Shown here in pieces: positions 15,912 through 24,455 of a DNA stretch of 42,177 bases; the stretch's first letter is position 1, and every line of letters starts with the position of its first letter. Origin of the DNA: JANXQE01 sp035651635. Lineage in GTDB: Bacteria; Verrucomicrobiota; Verrucomicrobiia; Limisphaerales; UBA8199. Location of the stretch: NCBI GenBank assembly GCA_035651635.1, contig DASRFK010000004.1, positions 1-42,177 of the forward strand. Reading direction: 5' to 3'. The notes under the pieces were generated by a model, which saw only the letters and a program-made list of their open reading frames with translations, made no database searches and had not been told where the DNA came from. A program made the translations under genes and the position numbers.

Positions 15912-17228
15912 TTAGAGGATGTTAGCCGCCAGCTCGGCCAACTCCGAACGTTCGCCCTTTTGCAACTCGATATGGGCGGCGATGGCTTCCGACCGGAACC
16001 GGCTGACCAGGAAATTGAACCCGTTGGACGATGAGTCCACGTACGGGTTGTCGATTTGGTATGGATCGCCCGTGAAAACGACTTTGGTGCCGTTCCCAAC
16101 GCGCGTGATAATCGTCTTGGCCTCGAGGGGCGTCAGATTCTGCGCCTCGTCAATTACCATGAACTGGTTGGCGATGCTGCGGCCGCGAATGTAGCTCAAC
16201 GCCTCGACCACGATGCTGCCGGAGCGCATCAGGTCGCCGCTGCGCCGGTGCTCGTGGCCCATGTTCAGGTCGCTGAGCATTTCGAGCGCGTCGTGGATCG
16301 GCTGCATCCATGGCGCCAGCTTCTCTTCGAGTGAGCCGGGAAGAAATCCCAGCTCCTTGCCCATCGAGATCGTGGGCCGGGCGACCACCAACCTCCGAAA
16401 TTCCCGGTCCAACACCGTGCGCTTCAGGCCCGCCGCCATGGCCAGCAGCGTTTTGCCCGTCCCGGCTTTTCCCATGAGCGTCACGAGTTTGACCCGGTCG
16501 TCCAGTAACGCATCAAAGGCGAAGTGCTGCTCGCGATTGCGCGGTTTTATCCCCCAAATCCCTTCACGACAATCGATGATCGGAATGAGCCTTTTCCCGC
16601 TCGTGTCCACCTTGGCCAGCGCGGTGCGTTTCGGGTTGGTTTCATCGGTGAGAGTGCAGTACTCATTCGGGAAGTACTGGCTGCCACCGTTCAAGTCCAG
16701 CTCGCCGTTGTTGCGGAACGCCGCCATCTTTTCGGCGCTGACGGTTACCTCGATCATCCCGGTGTACAGGTCTTTGATCAAAACCCGGTCATTCTCGTAA
16801 TCCTCGGCCAGGATTCCCAAAGCATCCGCCTTGATTCGCAAGTTGATATCCTTGCTCACCAGCACGGTCTGGCCTTTGGGATGGGCTTTTTTAATATTAA
16901 AGGCCAGCAGCAGAATGCGGTTGTCGACCGAGCCATTGCCAAAGAGGGCATGGCCATTGATCGACGCCTTTTCCTTTTCAAAGACGATCCGCAACTGGCC
17001 GCCATTGGGCAACGCGACGCCTTCGCTTAACCGACCCGCGCCGCGAAAACCATCCAACATCCGCGACACTGCCCGCGCGTTTTGGCCTAATTCGGTGGAT
17101 TCTCGTTTGAACCGATCGATCTCCTCGATGACTTCAATCGGCAGCAAGACGTTGTTATCGTCAAACTTGAGCAGCGAGTTGGGGTCATGAAGCAAAACAT
17201 TAGTGTCAAGAATGTAGTTCTTTTTCAC
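15912..17228 (-). CDS. PhoH family protein with N-terminal PIN domain (PhoH2/YlaK type)
   Basis: 438 residues from a GTG at 17228. Residues 1-130 form a PIN nuclease-like domain starting NYILDTNVLLHDP, with acidic residues in EVIEEIDRFK. The C-terminal half is the PhoH P-loop domain: GKAGTGKTLLA (Walker A), FMVIDEAQNL (Walker B) and VVFTGDPYQIDNPY. PIN-PhoH proteins are RNA helicase/nucleases linked to toxin-antitoxin or RNA decay. Here no antitoxin gene is evident. The frame continues upstream to 17375 without sensible protein, so the GTG is preferred. The start overlaps the end of the GST-like gene by 23 bases, which suggests coupled translation. Confidence 0.92.
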   Translation of the reverse strand: MKKNYILDTNVLLHDPNSLLKFDDNNVLLPIEVIEEIDRFKRESTELGQNARAVSRMLDGFRGAGRLSEGVALPNGGQLRIVFEKEKASINGHALFGNGSVDNRILLLAFNIKKAHPKGQTVLVSKDINLRIKADALGILAEDYENDRVLIKDLYTGMIEVTVSAEKMAAFRNNGELDLNGGSQYFPNEYCTLTDETNPKRTALAKVDTSGKRLIPIIDCREGIWGIKPRNREQHFAFDALLDDRVKLVTLMGKAGTGKTLLAMAAGLKRTVLDREFRRLVVARPTISMGKELGFLPGSLEEKLAPWMQPIHDALEMLSDLNMGHEHRRSGDLMRSGSIVVEALSYIRGRSIANQFMVIDEAQNLTPLEAKTIITRVGNGTKVVFTGDPYQIDNPYVDSSSNGFNFLVSRFRSEAIAAHIELQKGERSELAELAANIL

Positions 17229-17892
17229 GAGCGAAGGACTTGAAATGGACGTCGGACATGCGCCGGTGCCATTGCTTGAGCCGCGTGTGCCGGGCTGGCA
17301 ACCGATAATGACCCGAATACAAAAAATTTGCCAACATACCGAATAGATCAAAATCGACGAACCGGGGCCGATCATCCAGCAGAAAAGGTCGAAACATCAA
17401 CATTTCCTCGAACGGCACCAGGCTCTGGGCAAGCGCAACCAGCAATCCTTTCTGCTGTGACCGCCATTGGTCCAGACAGCCACGGCCAAATTTGCGCTCT
17501 TTGTGCCGCAAAAAGCGAACCCGCTCCGCTCGGGGCACGAGTTCTTTCCAGTAGATATCGTTCAACCGGAAGCAAATGCCCTCGATCTCATTTTCGATGT
17601 GGCGCCAAAGCACCGATTGTATGCCTTCTAATTCCCAAGGGAACAAGCCCAATTTTAGTTTCCCGTCGATATATTTAGCGATGACCTGCGAATTGTCATC
17701 TACCTCGAACACTACGGTTCGGCCGTCCCGAATAATGGGCACGCCATAATAGCGCTCCCGGGTCAAACGCCAGACCAGCGAGCGATCACCGTTGGGAATA
17801 TTGATAATTTTGAATTTCTTTCCGGAAAATTCGAGGATCCGACGTTGAACAATGCAGAAGGGGCTCCAGGGAAACTGAATGAGTTGAATCAT
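17206..17892 (-). CDS. glutathione S-transferase-like protein
   Basis: 228 residues from the Met at 17892 (an in-frame Met at 17949 is the alternative). The N-terminus MIQLIQFPWSPFCIVQRRIL is a thioredoxin-fold start with SPFC at the usual active-site position. The GVPIIRDGRTVVFEVD stretch holds the cis-Pro (VP) and the binding strand. The C-terminal half is helical, as in GSTs, with FVDFDLFGMLANFLYSGHYRL. The reaction and the thiol substrate cannot be deduced. Its last 23 bases overlap the start of the PhoH gene. The GST-PhoH pairing is not one I know to have a function. Confidence 0.8.
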   Translation of the reverse strand: MIQLIQFPWSPFCIVQRRILEFSGKKFKIINIPNGDRSLVWRLTRERYYGVPIIRDGRTVVFEVDDNSQVIAKYIDGKLKLGLFPWELEGIQSVLWRHIENEIEGICFRLNDIYWKELVPRAERVRFLRHKERKFGRGCLDQWRSQQKGLLVALAQSLVPFEEMLMFRPFLLDDRPRFVDFDLFGMLANFLYSGHYRLPARHTRLKQWHRRMSDVHFKSFAREKELHS

Positions 17893-18016
17893 GACGTTCG
17901 CTTCGAAAGCGCCGACGTCGACTCTAGGGGCCTCCAAGTTGGGTGACAAGTGGAAATGAATCGCTCGAATTTAACACACCGCTTTACATCCCGAACGACA
18001 GGACTAAACTGCCGAT

Positions 18017-18697
18017 ATGCCTTCGGATTACGACGCAACGGAGTTTATTGATGGCGATTTTGAGAGCCATCCATCGCCGCACTCCGGCGCCGTAGCGAGC
18101 TCAACCCAACTGCCGCGCGCGCCTACCCGCGAGGAAGTGGATTCCAGGGTGGCGGAAACCCATCAGAAGCTCGCCGAGCTGCGACGGGCGCAGGAAACCC
18201 TCGAGCGCGAACGCGCCGCGTTGGAAGAAACGCGACGGCGCCAGGCCGAGTTTCAGACTGGGCGCCACGAGATGCTCCAGAACCTGACTCGCGGAACTGG
18301 TTTACTGCAGGAGGCCGAGTTTGGAGCCCGCCGCGATGCCGAACAGATGTCCAAGAGCCTCGAGGCTTTGCGCGACGCGCTCTCTAAAGTTGAAGCGATC
18401 AAAGAGGAAACATGGACCCAGGACAACTTTAACCTCGAATTAACCCGGGCGCTCACCACTCTCGAGAACGCCCGGATGGAATGGAATGCCGCCCGGCTGA
18501 AATTCCAAATCCTCTCCAGTCCCGCCACCACCGCGGTTCAGCCGGCGGAGCGCGATTCCGGGGCTGCGGTGCTGCCTTCGTTAGCCACCTGCAGCCTGGG
18601 ACAGTTGTGCCGTTTAGGTTTAGCGCTCACCTGGCCGATCGCCGCGGTCCTATTGCTGGGCTTCGCGGTCCTGCTGGCGCTGCAGCTACGCCGTTAA
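18017..18697 (+). CDS. coiled-coil protein with C-terminal membrane anchor
   Basis: 226 residues. A polar, acidic N-terminus (DYDATEFIDGDF) is followed by a long coiled coil over about residues 45-170, dense in Glu, Arg, Ala and Leu, such as LRRAQETLERERAALEETRR. A Pro/Ala-rich linker then leads to a single C-terminal span (LTWPIAAVLLLGFAVLLAL) ending in QLRR. The topology is tail-anchored, with the coiled coil in the cytoplasm. I do not recognise a named family. It is followed 80 bases downstream by another protein with the same topology, so the two may form a complex. It is divergent from the GST-PhoH operon. Confidence 0.75.
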   Translation: MPSDYDATEFIDGDFESHPSPHSGAVASSTQLPRAPTREEVDSRVAETHQKLAELRRAQETLERERAALEETRRRQAEFQTGRHEMLQNLTRGTGLLQEAEFGARRDAEQMSKSLEALRDALSKVEAIKEETWTQDNFNLELTRALTTLENARMEWNAARLKFQILSSPATTAVQPAERDSGAAVLPSLATCSLGQLCRLGLALTWPIAAVLLLGFAVLLALQLRR

Positions 18698-18777
18698 AGC
18701 ATGGACTTTGCATCGATCACCCTGGGTCTTGCTCGAAAAAGACGGGCTGTCGCGAGACCTTGCCCGATCAGGCGAGT

Positions 18778-19302
18778 ATGTCCTGGTTTCTAAAAAAAGC
18801 CGACCCCATTTCTGACCGTGCGCGCTCGCTTAGTGCCCAGATCGCGTCACTCGAAGCACAAATCAAAACCCTTGATGGAACACTTCAACAGCAAAACGGG
18901 CACCCGCGGCTGCGCTCGACAACTCTTCCTCAGGCAACCGCGCTCCAACGCTTGACCTCGCCTACAGTGGCACCGCCGCAGCAGCCCGAGCCTGTTTTCG
19001 AGGAAATCGACGTCAATCGCCTCAACAAACAATCCGAAGGCCCCAACACCGCCGCACATTATAACGAGCTCGGGGTTCGGAAATACGACCTACCCGCCTT
19101 GCTGCGCCGGTGGCGCAACCATTTCCGAGGCCCGGCTGCCACCAATCCCAAGCTGGTCAGCTACTTGGCAGCTGGCGGTATTCAAGGCCTGCGTCCGTTA
19201 CGCTATGAAAAACGGGTGGCGCGCAATCGCTTTATCGTTTTCGTACTTTTCCTCTTTTTAATGCTGCTGGGGCTCGCCGCCGCATTCCTGCATCGCCGTT
19301 GA
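18778..19302 (+). CDS. second C-terminally anchored small protein, unknown function
   Basis: 174 residues from the ATG at 18778. The upstream part of the open frame does not look like protein. A short helix with SLSAQIASLEAQIKTLDGTL could pair as a coiled coil. A Pro/Gln/Thr-rich linker follows, then a compact segment YNELGVRKYDLPALLRRWRN and ATNPKLVSYLAAGGIQGL. The C-terminus is a strong span, FIVFVLFLFLMLLGLAAAFL, ending in HRR. Like its upstream neighbour it is predicted to be tail-anchored facing the cytoplasm. Unknown function; the shared layout suggests a joint role at the membrane. Confidence 0.75.
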   Translation: MSWFLKKADPISDRARSLSAQIASLEAQIKTLDGTLQQQNGHPRLRSTTLPQATALQRLTSPTVAPPQQPEPVFEEIDVNRLNKQSEGPNTAAHYNELGVRKYDLPALLRRWRNHFRGPAATNPKLVSYLAAGGIQGLRPLRYEKRVARNRFIVFVLFLFLMLLGLAAAFLHRR

Positions 19303-19607
19303 GCCGTTCGTCAGCACTGTCCAAATTCCAAACAGACGTCTCAAGTCGAGACAGTCTCGCCGCAATCTTCCGGGGATGGTTTGGAACCTCAAGAAAAGGC
19401 GCAAAAATCTGTGGATCAATGAGACACGTGAACACGGATCTGGACGACCCAGAAGCCGGCCAGATGGAGCGCGCGGAGCAGCCAAACAACGCACTTTTCG
19501 CCCGGCGGAAGCGCCAGATTTCGCCGAGTTTTCCAGGAGGAATTCGCTGGGTGTAAGGTAAATGAGTCATGCATTTGCTTGGCATCCGCCGTGCTTTCCG
19601 GGCAAGC
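19303..19607. other. intergenic region without a recognised gene
   Basis: About 300 bases. Open frames exist on both strands but give Arg/Ser/Pro-rich peptides with no family resemblance. An AGGAGG lies at about 19532, but no convincing coding start follows at the right distance. No repeat or clear hairpin was seen. Confidence 0.4.
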
Positions 19608-19775
19608 ATGATTGACGTTGCGCTTAGCATTTTGGCGCTGATTGCCGGGGGTTTGACTCTCGAGTTGTTCGCCGCCACTTGGCCACCTCTGGGCCAACCT
19701 GAAGAACGAGGCCTTAACTTTCGGCACAAGGCCCTCGATACGATCGAGGAGCTGCAGATCGGCAACCCCAGTTGA
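19608..19775 (+). CDS. small single-span membrane protein, unknown
   Basis: 55 residues from the ATG at 19608, or 68 from an ATG at 19569. One hydrophobic helix (VALSILALIAGGLTLELFAA) is followed by a short polar tail with PLGQPEERGLNFRHKALDTI and ending EELQIGNPS. The layout (membrane helix, PLG..E-RG-.F, acidic -NPS end) resembles small unassigned proteins I associate with this phylum, so it is probably real, but I cannot name it. It stands alone in an otherwise gene-poor stretch. The start choice is unsure, since no ribosome binding site is evident. Confidence 0.45.
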   Translation: MIDVALSILALIAGGLTLELFAATWPPLGQPEERGLNFRHKALDTIEELQIGNPS

Positions 19776-20036
19776 GTTTTAACTCCTGGGCCGGCCTGCT
19801 TCCGACCAGTTTGTTTTCCTCACGGAAGACAATATGGTCCGGCTCCCCGACCGGTCGTCGGTGCGCCGGGAAACCATGCAGTTAGGTCCCCGCCGGGGAA
19901 GGTGAATGCACGGCGAAATCCGCGTGTCGCACGTGCCGCCTGAAGCCCTGGCGGGGGCCTGTGTTTTTTGGAGAACTCGCAGCTTGCCGAAATGTGAATT
20001 AAGAACTTACCTCAGCAAGCGCTGTCAGTTGGACCT
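19776..20036. other. non-coding stretch with GC-rich inverted repeats
   Basis: No gene recognised. It contains a short stem TCCCCGCCGGGGA at about 19886 and several purine/pyrimidine blocks around GTGCGCCGGGAAACCATGC (about 19860), with a GCAC further on that could pair with GTGC. I compared it by memory with cobalamin and other riboswitches and with group II intron ends, and it fits none. Confidence 0.3.
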
Positions 20037-20230
20037 ATGCCGTCATTCGAACCCGGGGGCGCGCCGGCCAGCCCGGCGATGGTCGTCACCACCCCAATTG
20101 GTACCGACCTGCGTCACTTTTCGGATCGTATGGTTTAAAATGTCCGCAACGTACGTGTTGCCGACCGAATCGAAGGCCATCCCTCCCGGGGAATTAAAAC
20201 GGGCCGTGGAGCTCACCATCTTGCGGTGCC
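20037..20230 (-). pseudogene. decayed NHL-repeat protein fragment
   Basis: Read on the minus strand, this gives STARFNSPGGMAFDSVGN then TYVADILNHTIRKVTQVGTNW, a clear NHL repeat. Shifting frame once then gives VTTIAGLAGAP and GSNDG, the usual link to the next repeat. Upstream in the first frame a TGA stop interrupts. There is no start, there is at least one stop and a frameshift, and only about one repeat is left, so this is a remnant. The parent would have been a secreted or membrane propeller protein of the kind common in this phylum. Confidence 0.65.
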
Positions 20231-20233
20231 GGC

Positions 20234-22519
20234 TTATTTAGCCGGCTTCTCGATGAACCCATGGTGGAGGCCCATGTAATACGGTAGCAGAAACACCGTT
20301 CCTGCGGCGAGCTCTCCCCCGTTGCCGCCATAATCCAGTTGCCATGGGTCGGTATTCCAGTGATTGAATTGCCTGTTCTCCACAGGCAAAACCTTGCCGT
20401 TCACCCGGTATCCGCGCTGGTGCGGAGGATCGGGCGTATCCAAATCGCTGGAACGGATCTTAGGCAAATCGAGGATATCCAAGCGATGACTGTTGTGATG
20501 GGACCAGTTCAGACGATCCAGGGGAAACCCGTACAACGTGGCCATGCTGTCGTCCAGCCACCCGGGCCAGGGACTGACCGATACCGGTCCCCAAATCCCC
20601 GGCAGAGTCACGTCGCGGTTGTGCGCAACGTACGCGAAGTTAAAGAACGGGTTCATTTCCGGCGCTTCATTGAGCCAGTACCGGAAAAAAGAATAACGTA
20701 TCAAACCCTTGAGGTTTTCGTCCTTTGAGCAGCGCAGCAGCCCGTAATAACACATGAACGCCATCTCGTCGTCGGATTGATTGCCTGAACCTGGCCCCTG
20801 CTGCACCTTGGGATGCATGGCGTTGTGCGCGTAACCGTATCGATCGATAAGCAGGCGAGAGGCTTCCTCGTATTTGGCGTCGCCGGTCACATGGGCCGCC
20901 ACGGCAAGATAACAGAGGATGCTCAGCGATTTCAATCCGCGCTCTTGCCACCAATCGGGATCGTTATTGAGAAAACGCGGCCCGTAAACGCCCCACCGAG
21001 TCGGTTTGCCGTCGTGATCGACCAGGCAAAAATCGTGCGAGATAAGGTGATCGGTTAAGTCGCGCACCACCTCGCGGACGCGCTCCCGTTCCTCCGCGGA
21101 ATCAGCGCATAAATCATAATACAACGGATAAAAAAAGTAGTGGCCATCCAGTTCATCGCTGCTGGTGTCGGATTTCCAGTACCACTTTCCGTCAGCACTC
21201 TTGGGCCAGCGCGGCTCATACGCTTTCCAGAGTTTATCACGCTTCTGCTCCGCCAGATCGCTCTGGAGCCGTCCGATATTTGGGTCCGGCCAATCACTGG
21301 GACGAATCGTGCGCGCGACGTAACCTCTCGGCGGGGAGTGCTCGCAGCCTTGCGTGACCTTTTGCAGGAAACGCAAAGCTTCGAAAGCCTGACGGGCGCG
21401 GCGCTTTGCCTCCGGCGCCTTGGTCGCTCCATAGGCAAAACATTCACCCGCCCCGTACATCGCCGTCCACAAACCGTCGTTATCGCTATCCTGGGGATCC
21501 GCGGTGGACAAATCGCCGGGTTTTCGCAGCGGGGCCTCCGCGACAAATCCGAAGGGCGTCCGCTTGATCTGCCGCTCGATTTGTTCTTCGTACCATTCAG
21601 CTTTCCGGCCCAAGCTCATTGCCCTTGTTCCCAGGCATGCGATCCCGGCGGCGGTGGCGCACCAGGCGTTCCCTTCCGCGTCGACGCACAACTGACGGAC
21701 ATCATCGTGGGGAAGCCATAGTGGGCCTTGCCGGTAATGCCATTCCTTTCCATCAAAACGGATGGCACCAAGATGGGTGGCAAACCACAGCTCACCGTTT
21801 GGTCCCGGGGCGATCTGCGTAAAATCGTTCCACGGCAAACCGTCTTTTCCTTCAAAAAACCGCCAGATGTTGTCAGTCCGGCAGCCTACGCCAGCCTTGC
21901 TCGCCAGCCACAGCCGACCGTGGAAATCAAAAGTTACTCCCAAAACTTGTCGCGCCGCCCAGTCCCGGCCGGCAGCGTCCAAGGCACCGAGCTTGGCCCA
22001 TGCGCCATTCCGCCAGCAAAACAGCCCTTCACTGCAAGCCACGTGCAACGCTTTGTCACCGAAAGCGATTTGATGAATTTCAGCTGAGGCGGGCCAATTC
22101 AAACGAGTGACCTCCGCGTCGTCGACGCGAAAAAGTTGCGTCGCAGTGGTAACAAAGCTCGTGAAAGTCCCAATCAGCAGTTGCCTGACATCGTTTGCGG
22201 GGATCTCGACCCTACGCCAGCGTCCGGCGGCGTCTTCAAAGTCAAACTCACCAGCAGGAATTCTTGGACCGTACGGTGTCCATCTTCCGCCGGAATACTC
22301 GTACCAATGCCCAGGGAAAAGCGCCCTGATTGCGCCATTCGTGGTGGCGAATATCAATCCGGCCGGGCCAGCCGGTAAACTATTTGTCTGGGAAAAGCTC
22401 GTTGCGACTTCCTGCCGGAAGTCCTCGTGTGCGGGAAATAAATCGGCAGCCCGCAACCGCGTAGAGGATAATATCAACAGTAATCCGGTAAACGCCTCCA
22501 GTACACGCGGTGAATTCAC
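20234..22519 (-). CDS. secreted propeller plus alpha-toroid protein
   Basis: 761 residues with an N-terminal signal peptide (LEAFTGLLLILSSTRLRAA). Residues about 40-310 hold repeated blades of the kind VTFDFHGRLWLASKAGVG, IAPGPNGELWFATHLGAIRF and LCVDAEGNAWCATAAGIACL, which are two-component-regulator-type propeller repeats. The remaining 430 residues are helix-rich, with DSDNDGLWTAMYGAGECFAY, LDGHYFFYPLYYDLCA and NQSDDEMAFMCYYGLLRC. This suggests a six-hairpin (alpha/alpha) toroid like those of glycosidases and lyases. No enzyme family could be fixed. It is divergent from signal peptidase and probably acts outside the cytoplasm on a polymer, by inference only. Confidence 0.75.
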   Translation of the reverse strand: MNSPRVLEAFTGLLLILSSTRLRAADLFPAHEDFRQEVATSFSQTNSLPAGPAGLIFATTNGAIRALFPGHWYEYSGGRWTPYGPRIPAGEFDFEDAAGRWRRVEIPANDVRQLLIGTFTSFVTTATQLFRVDDAEVTRLNWPASAEIHQIAFGDKALHVACSEGLFCWRNGAWAKLGALDAAGRDWAARQVLGVTFDFHGRLWLASKAGVGCRTDNIWRFFEGKDGLPWNDFTQIAPGPNGELWFATHLGAIRFDGKEWHYRQGPLWLPHDDVRQLCVDAEGNAWCATAAGIACLGTRAMSLGRKAEWYEEQIERQIKRTPFGFVAEAPLRKPGDLSTADPQDSDNDGLWTAMYGAGECFAYGATKAPEAKRRARQAFEALRFLQKVTQGCEHSPPRGYVARTIRPSDWPDPNIGRLQSDLAEQKRDKLWKAYEPRWPKSADGKWYWKSDTSSDELDGHYFFYPLYYDLCADSAEERERVREVVRDLTDHLISHDFCLVDHDGKPTRWGVYGPRFLNNDPDWWQERGLKSLSILCYLAVAAHVTGDAKYEEASRLLIDRYGYAHNAMHPKVQQGPGSGNQSDDEMAFMCYYGLLRCSKDENLKGLIRYSFFRYWLNEAPEMNPFFNFAYVAHNRDVTLPGIWGPVSVSPWPGWLDDSMATLYGFPLDRLNWSHHNSHRLDILDLPKIRSSDLDTPDPPHQRGYRVNGKVLPVENRQFNHWNTDPWQLDYGGNGGELAAGTVFLLPYYMGLHHGFIEKPAK

Positions 22520-22596
22520 GTGGCAATGCTCGCAACTCGGCCCAATTACGGCAATAACCTTGGCAAGGAAATTGCATACTCCTCATTTTGTCCCGT

Positions 22597-23193
22597 ATGA
22601 GACAGATTTATCGTCTGAGCCGAAGCGTCTGGCAGCGGGGCGTTTTCCGCTGGTTCCTCGCCACACTTTTAGGGGCGATTATCGGTATCGTTACCGGACA
22701 TACGGTTATCGCCTCCATATCCGGGTCGGTTTGTGTCGTTGACGGCATGAGCATGGAACCGACCTTCGGCCCTGGCAATCGGGTCTACACTGCACCGATT
22801 TCGACACCATTGCAGCGCGGGGACATCGTGCTGGTGGATGATGGCCACAAGGAATACGCCCTAAAACGAGTCGTGGCCATGCCGGGAGAGACTATCCAAA
22901 TGTGTCGAGGGTATGTGTTCATCAATCGCAAGATGCTGCGGGAGCCATATTTGGCCAAACACACCTACACTTTTCCGGACGCGCAGGTCGAAATATCGGC
23001 GTTTAAGGTTCCTGAAGGACAGTATTTCGTGATGGGGGATAATCGCGAGTACAGCATTGATAGCCGCCGTTACGGACCTATCGAACGAGACCACATCAAA
23101 AGCCGGGTCCCATCTTCTGGGGACTCAATGCGAGCATGGTTCAGCGCCTATACCTTGCCGTCTCAAGGAATGCGCAATATCAGGGCACTGTAA
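22597..23193 (+). CDS. lepB: signal peptidase I
   Basis: 198 residues from the ATG at 22597 (a TTG at 22588 is in frame). An N-terminal membrane span (WFLATLLGAIIGIVTGHTVI) is followed by the catalytic serine motif GMSMEPTF (S52). The lysine motif is YALKRVVAMPGE (K90), and MGDNREYSIDSRRYGPI is box E. All active-site parts are present. It cleaves signal peptides of exported proteins on the outer face of the inner membrane. It is short, lacking the large cap region of E. coli LepB. It lies among several genes for exported proteins. It may be a second, accessory copy, since lepB usually sits with lepA or housekeeping genes. Confidence 0.93.
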   Translation: MRQIYRLSRSVWQRGVFRWFLATLLGAIIGIVTGHTVIASISGSVCVVDGMSMEPTFGPGNRVYTAPISTPLQRGDIVLVDDGHKEYALKRVVAMPGETIQMCRGYVFINRKMLREPYLAKHTYTFPDAQVEISAFKVPEGQYFVMGDNREYSIDSRRYGPIERDHIKSRVPSSGDSMRAWFSAYTLPSQGMRNIRAL

Positions 23194-23309
23194 CCGTCCA
23201 ATTCCCGGACAGAACTCATAAAAGTTCAAAACGCCAGGATTCGAAAAACGAGCTCCTGCGAGGCCCCGATCTTCGCGGTTACCCCCTAAACGTGAAAAGG
23301 CGGGCGAGC

Positions 23310-24455
23310 TTAAAATTCCTGAACACGATAGACCCGGTGTCCGGAATTGGCGTTGGAGTCAGACAACCGAAGCGGTTGCCCAGTACCGGCAACTGGCGCC
23401 AGGCTCGTCCAATTGGCATCATTGAGCAGCTCTTTATACTGTAAGACATAGTTATGGCTGCTTTGGCTGGCAACGGAAACACTAAATGTACCGCCGCTCC
23501 AACTCACATTGGTCAGGTTGAATGGCGGCGGAGGCGACGATACCGAGCCTGAAACTAAAGCAACGCTGTAGTTCCAGCCAGCTCCCAGCGAGCTTACCTT
23601 GCCTAAATTCGCGGGCAAATCGAGTTGGCCGGAGTCGTCACGGCCCCAGACCACCACGGTGCCGTCGCTCTTAAGAGCCAGGCAATGATCCTCGCCGGCG
23701 GCCAGAGCGGTTACCCCGCTCAGGTTGGCGGGTACGGTCGGCGCATTGCCCCAGGACACAACCGTGCCGTCTTTTTTCAGCGCCAAGCAGTACTCCATGT
23801 TCCCGGTCAGCGCGCTCACACTGGACAAGCCAGCCGGCACGTCCGTTTGCCCTGCGTCATCCACTCCCCAGGCGACCACCGTGCCATCGCCTCGCAGTGC
23901 CAGGCTGTAGTTCCAGTTCGCAAACACGGCAACCACATTGTTCAACCCGGTGGGAACGTCGCTCTGCCCGTACGCATCCGAACCCCAGGCTGCAACCGTG
24001 TGGTCGGCCTTCAGGGCCAGCACATGGCCACGCCCAGCTGAAACCGCGGTAACGCCTGTTGCACCCAGCGGAACTTCTGTCTGGTTAAACTGGTCATCAC
24101 CCCAAGCCACGACATTTCCATCCGCCGTGAGAGCCACGCTGAAGAATGCACCCGCCGACACAGCCACGACCTGACTTAAACCTGAAGGGATGCTGCATTG
24201 TCCGTCGAAATTGTATCCCCACGCCGTCACCGTTCCATCGGACCGTAGCGCCAGAGTATGGTCCAGGGCGGCTGAAACAGCGGTAATGTTCGTCAGGCTC
24301 GCGGGCGCACCTGGCAGTCCCCCGCCCCAACTGACAATCGAGCCCGGGTTGCCAGGCGTGCCCAGACAAGCGAGCGCACTCAGTCCTAAAACGGAAATGA
24401 CGTGGATGCTGAGGACGAGCAGGCCACCAGAGCGAGTCTTGGGAGATGCATTCAT
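23310..24455 (-). CDS. secreted seven-repeat RCC1-like propeller protein
   Basis: 381 residues from the Met at 24455. A signal peptide (LLVLSIHVISVLGLSALA) is followed by seven RCC1-type repeats of about 38 residues. Each has the form VxAxSAGxxHxLALxxDGTV then AWGxDxxGQxxVP, for example AVSAALDHTLALRSDGTVTA and SALTGNMEYCLALKKDGTVV. The sixth repeat is shortened (WGNAPTVPANLSG). A C-terminal beta domain of about 80 residues (LTNVSWSGGTFSVSVASQSS) ends in RVYRVQEF. RCC1 repeats fold as a seven-bladed propeller and bind partners. In bacteria of this phylum they are common in exported proteins of unknown role. Confidence 0.88.
   Translation of the reverse strand: MNASPKTRSGGLLVLSIHVISVLGLSALACLGTPGNPGSIVSWGGGLPGAPASLTNITAVSAALDHTLALRSDGTVTAWGYNFDGQCSIPSGLSQVVAVSAGAFFSVALTADGNVVAWGDDQFNQTEVPLGATGVTAVSAGRGHVLALKADHTVAAWGSDAYGQSDVPTGLNNVVAVFANWNYSLALRGDGTVVAWGVDDAGQTDVPAGLSSVSALTGNMEYCLALKKDGTVVSWGNAPTVPANLSGVTALAAGEDHCLALKSDGTVVVWGRDDSGQLDLPANLGKVSSLGAGWNYSVALVSGSVSSPPPPFNLTNVSWSGGTFSVSVASQSSHNYVLQYKELLNDANWTSLAPVAGTGQPLRLSDSNANSGHRVYRVQEF

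Noticed and set aside
19232..19765. 177-codon minus-strand frame across the gene-poor region
   Set aside because: Arg/Ser/Pro-rich with no core pattern and overlapping the membrane anchor of the gene ending at 19302.
19850..19990. Riboswitch or group II intron end
   Set aside because: GTGCG start and some pairing arms are suggestive, but conserved cores of cobalamin switches and of group II intron domain V were not seen.
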